NCBI RefSeq assembly: GCF_028368995.1
Contig: NZ_JAQNDL010000001.1
Span: 3,808,001 to 3,872,000 of the forward strand
Source: Nannocystis bainbridge
GTDB taxonomy: Bacteria > Myxococcota_A > Polyangia > Nannocystales > Nannocystaceae
Length of the DNA: 64,000 bases
Direction: 5' to 3'
Within the stretch, counting starts at the first letter, position 1. Each line of letters begins with the position of its first letter. Positions 57,691 to 64,000 of the stretch are shown piece after piece. The notes beneath the pieces are model-generated. The model was not told the origin of the DNA. It saw only the letters and a program-made list of their open reading frames with translations, and made no database searches. The position numbers were made by a program, and so were the translations under genes.

Positions 57691-58836
57691 GTGACCCCCG
57701 AGCTGCGCGCGCTGGCCTCCCGCGCCCTGGCGATCGAGCATGTCCCTGAGGACATGCTCTTATGGACATGTCTTAAAATTCATGTGATGTGCGCGGCGGT
57801 CTGGCGCGTCGACTCCCCCGCGGGCGCGATCGTCCTCAAGCAGCACCGCCACCCGCGCCCGTTCGCGCAGGAGCTGCAGGCCTATCGCGACTGGCTGCCG
57901 GGCCTGCTCGACGCGCGGGACGCTCCTCACCTCCGCGGTCCGTCGGACTCGCAGCAGCCTCACCACCGCGGTCCGTCGGACTCGCAGCAGCCTCACCTCC
58001 GCGGTCCGTCGGACTCGCAGCAGCCTCACCTCCGCGGTCCGTCGGACTCGCAGCACCCTCACCTCCGCGGTCCGTCGGGCCCGCAGGAGCCTCACCTCCG
58101 CAGTTCATCGGACTCGCACAGTCCCCTCCTCGGCCTGCCGGAGCCGCTTCCTCCCGCGCCCGCGCGTGAACCTGGCGTGCATGACCTGCTCGCCGTTCGT
58201 GTCCCCGCGCTGCTCGCCAGCGATCGCCGCAGCCTGGGCCTCGCGCTGTCCGCCGCGCCCGGCGAGCGCCTGTATCTCGGGACACATGATTCTCCCTCGA
58301 CCCTCGCCGCCCACGCGGCCGCGGGCCGGTTCCTCCGCGCCCTTCACCAGCTCCCCGCCGTCGACGACGATCCCATCCCGCTCGTCGCCGCCGTCGCCGC
58401 GCGCCTCGACGCCTGGCACGCCCGCGCCCGCGACATCCTGAGCCCGGCCGAGCGCGACGCGCTGCAGCGGCTCGCCGCCCGCCGAGACGCCTTTGCCGGC
58501 GTGCGCCGCGTGCCCTGTCATCGCGACTTCACCCCCGACAACTGGTTGCTCGCCGGCGATGCCCTGCACGTCCTCGACTTCGAGCACGCCCGCCTCGACG
58601 CCGCCGAGGCCGACCTCGTCAAGCTCTGCGCCGACACCTGGGCCGAGAACCCTGCGCTCGCCGAGGCCTTCCTCGCCGGTCACGGATCGCTGGACACCGA
58701 CGCCGCCGCCCGCCTCGACGTCCTGCTCGCCCTGCACGCGGTGGCCACCCTGGCCTGGGCCGAACGCCACGCCGACCCGGACTTCCACGCGCTCGGCCGC
58801 CGCGCCCTGGCCGTCGCGCTCGACCGTGTCACTTGA
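57691..58836 (+). CDS. APH-fold phosphotransferase with an 11-residue tandem repeat
   Basis: 381 residues from the GTG at 57691. The C-terminal lobe has CHRDFTPDNWLL (catalytic HxDxxxxN) near residue 273 and DFEHARLD (metal-binding) near 295, typical of aminoglycoside/choline kinase-like enzymes. The small lobe VWRVDSPAGAIVLKQHR is interrupted by six copies of an 11-residue unit PHLRGPSDSQQ at 57925-58122. N-terminal codons 15-32 are repeats of the CATGTCC family (perfect GAGCATGTCC-CTGA-GGACATGCTC at 57736-57759). The substrate is unknown; resistance should not be assumed. Confidence 0.8.
   Translation: MTPELRALASRALAIEHVPEDMLLWTCLKIHVMCAAVWRVDSPAGAIVLKQHRHPRPFAQELQAYRDWLPGLLDARDAPHLRGPSDSQQPHHRGPSDSQQPHLRGPSDSQQPHLRGPSDSQHPHLRGPSGPQEPHLRSSSDSHSPLLGLPEPLPPAPAREPGVHDLLAVRVPALLASDRRSLGLALSAAPGERLYLGTHDSPSTLAAHAAAGRFLRALHQLPAVDDDPIPLVAAVAARLDAWHARARDILSPAERDALQRLAARRDAFAGVRRVPCHRDFTPDNWLLAGDALHVLDFEHARLDAAEADLVKLCADTWAENPALAEAFLAGHGSLDTDAAARLDVLLALHAVATLAWAERHADPDFHALGRRALAVALDRVT
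57736..57783. repeat. Perfect 10-bp-arm dyad at the kinase start
   Basis: GAGCATGTCC (57736-57745)-CTGA-GGACATGCTC (57750-57759), then TATGGACATGTCTTAAAATTCATG. It lies 45 bases after the GTG and is read as EHVPEDMLLWTCLKIHV. Confidence 0.9.
57925..58122 (+). repeat. 33-bp in-frame tandem repeat, six copies
   Basis: The unit CCTCACCTCCGCGGTCCG plus TCGGACTCGCAGCAG (33 nt) repeats six times, the middle ones nearly identical. It encodes PHLRGPSDSQQ with drift in the last two copies. It sits in the small lobe of the kinase. Confidence 0.92.
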
Positions 58837-58906
58837 GACATGTCCCTCGAGACACCTTATGGCGATCTTTGGACATGCCCGTACGGACATGCCCCGGAAG
58901 ACATCC
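58827..58906. repeat. Dyad cluster over the kinase stop codon
   Basis: GTGTC-ACTT-GAGACA contains the TGA stop of the kinase. Then CATGTCC-CTCG-AGACAC, TTTGGACATGCCC-GTAC-GGACATGCCCC and GAAGACATCC follow up to the sigma-factor stop at 58926. Confidence 0.8.
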
Positions 58907-58925
58907 CCGAACAAAAATCGACCCC

Positions 58926-59783
58926 TCAGTTCAGCGCTGCCAGCTTCTCCGGGTTGACCATGATGTGCAGCGCGTGGATCTGGTCGTCGTCGGCCTCGAT
59001 CGACACAGCAGCCACCGCCACGCCGCCGTCCCACAGCACCGCGGCCGGCCAGCCGTTGATCTCGATCAGCGAGATCGTGCCGTGAGCGCCGCCCTTCTTG
59101 GCGATCCCGACCATCATGCGGCCCACGCGTTCGGGCCCGAACACCGGGTTGCGAGCGGCTCGCGCTCGCCCGCCGCCGTCCGACCACGCGACCACGTCGT
59201 CGGCCAGCAGCCGCTGCAGCCCGTCGAGGTCGCCCTGGGCGACCGCCCCGAGGAAGGCGCCGAGCAGCTGCTCGTGCTGCTCGCGCGAGCGGGCGAACCG
59301 CGGCCGCTTCGAGCGCACGTGCTCGCGCGCGCGGTGGGCCAGCTGGCGGCACGCAGCCTCCTCGCGGCCGACGATCGCCGCGACCTCGGCGAAGTCGTAA
59401 TCAAACACCTCGCGCAGCACGAACACCGCCCGCTCGAGCGGGCTCAGGGCCTCGAGCAGGACTAAAAAAGCGAGCGAGATCGACTCGAGATCCGGCGTCC
59501 GCTCGAGCTGCTCGGTCGGCAGCGGCTCGGGCAGCCAGGTGCCGACGTAGGCCTCGCGCCGCGACCGCGCCGACTTCAGTTGATCGAGGCACAGGCGCGA
59601 GACGACGGTGGTCAGCCACCCGCCCGGCGCCTCGATCGCCGCGTGCTCGGCCGCCTGCCAGCGCACGTGCGCCTCCTGCAGCACGTCCTCGGCCTCGGCC
59701 GCGCTGCCGAGCATGCGGTACGCCAGCCCGAACAGCCGCGAGCGGTGAGCCCCGAACAGGGTCGCCGCCTCGTCCGGGCTCAT
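58926..59783 (-). CDS. ECF41-type sigma factor with SnoaL-like C-terminal domain
   Basis: 285 residues from ATG 59783. Region 2 is FGLAYRMLGSAAEAEDVLQE, region 4 SPLERAVFVLREVFDYDFAEVAAIVG. The C-terminal ~110 residues are a SnoaL-like regulatory domain with DGGGRARAARNPVFG and the end VNPEKLAALN, equal to the DGGGK and NPDKL marks of ECF41. ECF41 factors control themselves through this domain. The start overlaps the stop of the flavoprotein gene (ATGA), so they are coupled. A matching promoter lies upstream of the flavoprotein. Confidence 0.9.
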   Translation of the reverse strand: MSPDEAATLFGAHRSRLFGLAYRMLGSAAEAEDVLQEAHVRWQAAEHAAIEAPGGWLTTVVSRLCLDQLKSARSRREAYVGTWLPEPLPTEQLERTPDLESISLAFLVLLEALSPLERAVFVLREVFDYDFAEVAAIVGREEAACRQLAHRAREHVRSKRPRFARSREQHEQLLGAFLGAVAQGDLDGLQRLLADDVVAWSDGGGRARAARNPVFGPERVGRMMVGIAKKGGAHGTISLIEINGWPAAVLWDGGVAVAAVSIEADDDQIHALHIMVNPEKLAALN

Positions 59784-60937
59784 CGCACCGCCTCCACCGC
59801 CACCAGCGGCCGCACGGCCCCGTGCTGCCAGCGGTACGCCATCAGTCGCCGCTGCTCGGCCCGCAGCGCGAACACGGTGTAGCGACACACCCGCTCCTTG
59901 ATCCACGCCGCCACGCGCCCCTTCAAGATGCGCTCGCGGGGCTGCCCGGCCGCGTCCACGAACTGCACGATGCCATCCCGGCGGCCCAGGCTCACGCAGT
60001 AGCCCGGGTCGCCGAAGCTGAAGGCATCCATCTGACCTCCGGTCATCTCGGCCACTGCCGTGTCGGCCGCGTGCGCCGCCATCGGCATCGCAGTCTTGCA
60101 GCCGGCCGCCAGCCAGCCGCCCGGCGTGGCGAAGGCCGCGGCGTCACCGGCGACCAGCAGGTCCGGCCGCGCGTAAAGGTGGCTGTCGACGATCACCCGC
60201 CCGTCGGCCGCCATCGGCAAGCCGAGCCCGGCAAGCAGCGGCATCGCCCGGAACCCGGCCGCCCAGGCGCACAGGTCAAAGGCGATCGGCCCGGCCGCGG
60301 TGTCGAGGTGGTCGGCCGCCACGGCCGTCACCCGCACGCCCTCCCGCACCGTCACGCCGAGCCGCCGCAGGGCCGCCCGCGCGTGTTCGCGCGCCTTGTG
60401 GCTCAGCGCCGGCACGATCTCGCTCGCCGACACCAGCTCGACCCGCAGCCCGGGCACGGCCTCCGCCAGCTCCGTGGCGATCTCGACGCCGGTGAGGCCA
60501 CCGCCGCATACGGCGAGCCGGCCGCCGCACTCGGCAATGCGCCGCGCCTCGCCGAACAGCCGGGCCATGCGGTCGCCGTCGATGGCAAAGGCGTGCTCGC
60601 GCGCCCCGGGCACGAGGTCGAGGTCGACCGAGCCGCCCGTGCACACGATGGCGCGGTCGAATTGGATGACGCCAGCGTCGGTGACGAGGCGGCCCGGGGC
60701 GACTTCGAGCGCGCGGGCGTGGACGAAGCGGACCGCGGTGCCGGCGAGCAGCGCGGCGATGGGGTGGGCGACGCTGCGGCCGCTGGCCGCCTGCTCGTGG
60801 AGGCGGACGCGCTCGACGAGTTGGTCGCTGGCGCCGACGAGGGTGACGGTGAGACGGCCGCGGGCGATCCGGGCGGCGCGAAGGGCCGCGAGCAGGCCGG
60901 CGTAGCCGGTACCGATGACGACGAGATGGGGGGACAT
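59780..60937 (-). CDS. NDH-2-like FAD/NAD(P)H oxidoreductase
   Basis: 385 residues from ATG 60937. The FAD site is VIGTGYAGLLAALRAAR near residue 6, the NAD(P)H site LAVCGGGLTGVEIATELAE near 145, and VAGDAAAF near 265 is the second FAD motif. The length and GGxTGVE style fit type II NADH dehydrogenases and related carotenoid/ferredoxin reductases; no C-terminal membrane helix is clear. ECF41 sigma genes are usually beside an oxidoreductase or a CMD-type protein, and this is the first of the pair here. Confidence 0.87.
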   Translation of the reverse strand: MSPHLVVIGTGYAGLLAALRAARIARGRLTVTLVGASDQLVERVRLHEQAASGRSVAHPIAALLAGTAVRFVHARALEVAPGRLVTDAGVIQFDRAIVCTGGSVDLDLVPGAREHAFAIDGDRMARLFGEARRIAECGGRLAVCGGGLTGVEIATELAEAVPGLRVELVSASEIVPALSHKAREHARAALRRLGVTVREGVRVTAVAADHLDTAAGPIAFDLCAWAAGFRAMPLLAGLGLPMAADGRVIVDSHLYARPDLLVAGDAAAFATPGGWLAAGCKTAMPMAAHAADTAVAEMTGGQMDAFSFGDPGYCVSLGRRDGIVQFVDAAGQPRERILKGRVAAWIKERVCRYTVFALRAEQRRLMAYRWQHGAVRPLVAVEAVR

Positions 60938-60962
60938 GCGAGTTCTCCTGGTTCGCCAGGAG

Positions 60963-60990
60963 GACGAGGCAGCCCCTCCGCGGCGTGACA
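60963..60990 (-). promoter_or_regulatory. ECF41-type promoter of the flavoprotein-sigma operon
   Basis: On the minus strand TGTCACG (60984-60990) is followed, after 17 nt, by CGTC (60963-60966). The ECF41 promoter motif is TGTCACA-N16/17-CGTC as I recall it. The ATG at 60937 is 25 nt beyond. A CTCCTGG-CGAA-CCAGGAG hairpin (60945-60962) lies in the leader. Confidence 0.65.
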
Positions 60991-61067
60991 CGATTTTTTT
61001 CGCGCCCTGCTTTCTGTCTGCGGCCCACGGCAGCGCCCCCTCCTCCTCCTCGTGCGATGGTGCCGTC

Positions 61068-61599
61068 GTGTCCGCGATCCTCCGCCTCGGCGACCCGCGG
61101 TTGCGTGCCGTCGCTCGCCCCGTCGACCTCGCCGACCCTGAATTCCCGGCCGCCGTCGCGCGGGCTGCACCACGCGCTCGCCGAGTTCCGGGCCGAGCAC
61201 GGCTTCGGCCGCGCGATCGCGGCGCCACAGCTCGGCATCGGCCTGCGGCTCGTCGCCATGAACCTCGGCGACGGCCCACGCACCCTCGTCGACCCCGAGA
61301 TCGTGTGGCACAGCGATGAGACCTTCACGCTGTGGGACGACTGCATGTGCTTCCCCGAGCTGCTCGTGCGGGTCAGGCGGTGGACCTCGATCTCCGTGCG
61401 CCACCGCGACGAGCACGGCCGGCTCCACCTGCGCGAGCGCCTGCCCGCCGCCGAGTCCGAGCTCTTACAGCACGAGCTCGACCACCTCGACGGGGTGCTC
61501 GCCGTCGACCGCGCCGAGGGCCCCGGCGCGATCGTCAAACGCGACGATCATGATCGCGAGCAGCTCGCGGCCATGATCGATCGCCGCGAAGATCAGTAG
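61068..61599 (+). pseudogene. def: Peptide deformylase-like gene split by a frameshift
   Basis: The N-terminal part ILRLGDPRLRAVARPV begins at the GTG 61068 in one frame. From about 61160 the homologous sequence continues one base later (GLHHALAEFRAEHG...IAAPQLGIG). The motifs are GxGxAAxQ as GRAIAAPQLG, EGCLS replaced by DDCMCFPE, and HELDH as in QHELDHLDG, the zinc site. The break is near GTCGCGCGGG at 61155-61164. It is an inactive copy, a programmed shift or an assembly error. The EGCLS change also suggests a divergent, non-housekeeping deformylase. The 3' end overlaps the convergent DUF1592 stop by 7 nt. Confidence 0.75.
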
Positions 61600-64000
61600 A
61601 GGATGCAGAAGCCGAAGCTGGTCGTGCCCTGGGCCGCGACCTCGGCGTTGTAGGGCTCGCCGGTCCACAGCAGGTGCGACGCGTCCTGCGTGTACTTGGC
61701 GTTCCACGCGTTCTGGATCGTGCCCTGCATCGCGATCACCACCTGCCACACGATCGGCGCGCCGGTCGTGTTGCTGACGGTGACCGAGTTGCACTCGCCC
61801 TGCTCCCACTTCGAGTCCTGGGTGATCTGCACGTCGATGCCCGGCGTCGTCATCGGCCCCGACATCGGCCCGCCGGTGGTGCCGTCGCCCGTCGTGGTCT
61901 CGTCCTCGCCGGTCGTCGCCGGGCCGCCGGTGGTCGGGTCGCCGCCCGTCGTCGGGTCGGGGTCGCTGCTCGGCGCCCCGCCGCGCTCGCGGAAGAACCG
62001 CGTGCCGACCAGCGCCAGCACCAGGCTGTCGAGCCGCCCCTCGGCCTCGGAGAAGGCCGCCCGCAACTCGTCCTGCACGCACTGCAGCTCGCTGCCCGCC
62101 GCCGAGCCGACAGCGTAACGGGCCCACTGCAGGGTGAAGCAGGCCTCGACGTCGGGGCTGCCCGCCAGCAGCTGCGCCAGCTCGTCGGCGCCGTCGAACG
62201 GCCCGTCCGAATTGTCGGTCAGCAGCACCTCGCCGCTGGCGTCGATCGGGTGGATCCCGTCCATCGTCCGCGTGCGACCGACCGCGTCATAGTGCTCGAA
62301 GCCGAAGCCGATCGGATCGATGCGCGCGTGGCAACCAGCGCAGGTCGGGTCGCTCGAGTGCTGGGTGTAGCGCTCGCGCGTGCTCAGGCCCGGGTCGACC
62401 GGCGGCGGCGAGGTGTCGAGCGCCGGCGGCGGCGGCGGCATGTCCTGGCACAGCAGCCGCTCGCGCACCAGCTTGCCGCGGTGGATCGGCGACGACGAGG
62501 TCGGCAGCGCGTGCGTCGTCATCACCGCGCCGTGCGTCAGCAGGCCCGCCGCCGCGCCGGTCTCGGCCTTCTTGAAGCCGCCCGGATCGGGCTCGCCCGC
62601 GCCGGCCGGGACGCCGTAGTAACCGGCGAGGTCGTCGGTCATGTACGAGTAATCGGCCGTCAGCAGCTCGGCCAGCGAACCACCGCCGCGGTACACGTCG
62701 CCGACGAACCGGTGCGTCTCGCCGAGCATGGCGTCGCGGATCTGCGGCGTCAGCTCGGGGTACAGCGCCGCGTCGCGCGGGACCGTGCGCAGGCGATCGA
62801 TGTGCAGCCACTCGTCGACGAAGCGGTGCAGCGTGGCGTCGGCGTCGGCGTCGGCGAGCAGGCGGGCGGCCTGCTTCTTGAGCTCCGGCGGATCTTTCAA
62901 GGTCCCGTCGTCGGCGGCGGCCATGAGCTGGGCGTCAGGCGGGCCGCCGACGATCAGGTACGACAGCTCGCTGGCCAGCTCGTGCGGCGTGAGCTGATAG
63001 ATGCCGTCGCCCGCGTGCTCGCCGAGCTCGGTGCGGTAGAGGAACCCGGGCGACTGCAACATCGCGGCGATGGTCCAGCGGATCCCGCCGGCGAATTTCT
63101 CGATCGCGGCGGCCTCCTTCCACAGCGTCTCGTAGCGGGCCTGCTCGTCGGCGGTGAGCGGCCGGCGGAACACCTGCTTGCCGAAGCGGGCGATGAACGC
63201 GTGGGCGCACGCCTGCTCGCCGTCGGCCTCCGGATCGCAGCCGAGCCGCGCCGGCAGGTCGGCGACGATGAGGTCGGCGATCTTCTCGGCCGCGTCGCGG
63301 TACTGGTCGGCCAGCAGCCCCGAGACCACCAGCGCCCCGGCGTTGTTGGTGTAGCCGTGGACCACCGTGTCGGCCGCGAAGCCGAGCCCGAGGTCGGTCG
63401 GGGCGCCGAGCACCGCCGCGAGGCTGCGGTTGTACTCGACGTGGCTGAGCCGGCGCACCCGCCGGACCCCCGCGCCGCCCTCGTCGCAGCCGGCCGCGCC
63501 CTCGCCGTCGGGCGCCGTGCACGAGAACGTGCCCTGGCTGCGCGCGACGAACTCCGCCAGCGCGTCGTAGGCCTCGGTGTCGGGCGTGACGACCATCCCG
63601 CCCTTGTGCATGTCGGGGTGCTGGTTGGTCGGCTTGAGCAGCAGCAGCGACACGCCGCCGTCCTCGTCGAGCGCGACCTCCTTGACCGCCGCGAGGTTGG
63701 CCTCGAGCCAGCCCTCCGCGCCCTCGGCCAGCAGGACCATCCGCGTGTCCTTGGCCAGGCCGTCGGGGTTGTGACAGGTGATGCAGGTCTTGCTAAGGAT
63801 CGGCGTCCACACGCTGGTCTCGAAGAACTGCGCGTCGCTCGGGCAGTCGCCGCCGCCGTCGGTCGGGTCGCCGTTGCCGGTGGCCATCGTGTCGGTGCCG
63901 CCCGTGGCGGCGTCGGTGTCGGAGTCGGTGCTCGCCCCGCCGCCGCCGCTCGGGCAGGCCGCGAGCGCGAGGAGGAGCGCGAGGTTGCTGGCGTAGATCG
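61593..64000 (-). CDS. DUF1592-family lipoprotein with C-terminal CBM2 (start outside window)
   Basis: At least 802 residues; the N-terminus is past the right edge. The visible N-terminal segment ALLLALAAC is a lipobox, followed by a Gly/Thr/Asp linker. Domains in order: a PSCyt1-like CITCHNPDG and HKGGMVV segment, DUF1587-type RRLSHVEYNRSLAAVLG, DUF1595-type FRRPLTADEQARYETLW, DUF1592-type ELASELSYLIVGG, DUF1588-type CAGCHARIDPIGFGFEHYD and DUF1585-type CFTLQWARYAVG. After a Thr/Gly linker comes a CBM2-like domain (KWEQGECNSVTVSNTTG, WQVVI, AWNAKY, GTTSFGFC). The fusion suggests polysaccharide targeting. Confidence 0.87.
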   Translation of the reverse strand, partial: IYASNLALLLALAACPSGGGGASTDSDTDAATGGTDTMATGNGDPTDGGGDCPSDAQFFETSVWTPILSKTCITCHNPDGLAKDTRMVLLAEGAEGWLEANLAAVKEVALDEDGGVSLLLLKPTNQHPDMHKGGMVVTPDTEAYDALAEFVARSQGTFSCTAPDGEGAAGCDEGGAGVRRVRRLSHVEYNRSLAAVLGAPTDLGLGFAADTVVHGYTNNAGALVVSGLLADQYRDAAEKIADLIVADLPARLGCDPEADGEQACAHAFIARFGKQVFRRPLTADEQARYETLWKEAAAIEKFAGGIRWTIAAMLQSPGFLYRTELGEHAGDGIYQLTPHELASELSYLIVGGPPDAQLMAAADDGTLKDPPELKKQAARLLADADADATLHRFVDEWLHIDRLRTVPRDAALYPELTPQIRDAMLGETHRFVGDVYRGGGSLAELLTADYSYMTDDLAGYYGVPAGAGEPDPGGFKKAETGAAAGLLTHGAVMTTHALPTSSSPIHRGKLVRERLLCQDMPPPPPALDTSPPPVDPGLSTRERYTQHSSDPTCAGCHARIDPIGFGFEHYDAVGRTRTMDGIHPIDASGEVLLTDNSDGPFDGADELAQLLAGSPDVEACFTLQWARYAVGSAAGSELQCVQDELRAAFSEAEGRLDSLVLALVGTRFFRERGGAPSSDPDPTTGGDPTTGGPATTGEDETTTGDGTTGGPMSGPMTTPGIDVQITQDSKWEQGECNSVTVSNTTGAPIVWQVVIAMQGTIQNAWNAKYTQDASHLLWTGEPYNAEVAAQGTTSFGFCILY

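Noticed and set aside
57925..58122. CRISPR-like direct repeats
   Set aside because: A contiguous 33-bp coding repeat with no spacers.
57691..58836. Aminoglycoside resistance gene
   Set aside because: Only the general APH/choline-kinase fold motifs are seen; nothing points to an antibiotic substrate.

Overview
The window looks like the chromosome of a very GC-rich myxobacterium, most likely from the Nannocystis/Plesiocystis side of the Myxococcota. The basis is the family mix: several lipoproteins with Thr/Ser/Asp/Gly-rich linkers straight after the lipobox, a MYXO-CTERM-type C-terminus (GCGC, hydrophobic run, RRRR), paired DUF1552/DUF1592 proteins, a MauG-like dihaem protein, TPR and peptidase-MA lipoproteins. 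This is inference from gene content; no rRNA or marker tree was available.

Layout. 1-0.8 kb: end of the ATP synthase Fo operon (atpB fragment, atpE). 1.4-4.6 kb: rimK/rimB, a small lipoprotein, a membrane protein and a YkgJ-type cysteine-cluster protein. 4.7-8.2 kb: secreted amidohydrolase, Nudix CoA pyrophosphatase, epoxyqueuosine reductase. 8.4-14.9 kb: minus-strand operon with an Hsp90-type (GHKL) ATPase, a lipoprotein, a 1066-residue unknown protein and a patatin. 14.9-20.8 kb: lipoprotein, MauG-like peroxidase, MYXO-CTERM protein, DUF1592 and Tat-exported DUF1552 proteins. 21-29.3 kb: TPR lipoprotein, MFS permease, orn, YfbK-like vWA lipoprotein, unknown lipoprotein, serine/threonine dehydratase. 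29.4-34 kb: GT39/ArnT-like glycosyltransferase, an unknown protein, a metzincin-like protease. 34-40.5 kb: Hsp70-like protein and both methylmalonyl-CoA mutase subunits. 40.5-46 kb: pentapeptide-repeat membrane protein, CPA2 antiporter with a USP-like tail, XRE-EIIA fusion, zinc-ribbon protein. 46-48.5 kb: a Ro60 (TROVE/vWA) gene with an array of seven predicted Y RNAs. 48.8-58.8 kb: lipoprotein, prmC, two Coq4-motif proteins, membrane proteins, peptidase-MA/TPR lipoprotein, APH-fold kinase. 58.9-64 kb: ECF41 sigma factor with an NDH-2-like flavoprotein, a frame-shifted peptide deformylase, and a DUF1592-CBM2 protein running off the right edge.

Two signals are not ordinary. (1) Directly downstream of the Ro60 gene, on the same strand, 46.06-46.96 kb folds by eye into seven consecutive RNAs with the same two closing helices. 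Five carry a circularly permuted tRNA: T-half first, acceptor stem closed by a loop, D-half second. One unit would give a fully canonical 74-nt tRNA-Lys(UUU) if rejoined between positions 28 and 29. This matches, and multiplies, the YrlA type of bacterial Y RNA. (2) A short dyad, consensus RCATGTCC-N4-GGACATGY, is scattered through the whole window. It lies in intergenic gaps and in frame inside genes (queG, the GT39 glycosyltransferase, both mutase subunits, the antiporter neighbourhood). Some copies show compensatory stem changes, some form tandem clusters, and some sit in start regions and lipoprotein signal peptides. It behaves like a very small palindromic element family.

Most CDS starts were chosen from start-codon context, signal peptides and overlaps, not from data. 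Long open frames antisense to real genes are frequent at this GC content and were left out.
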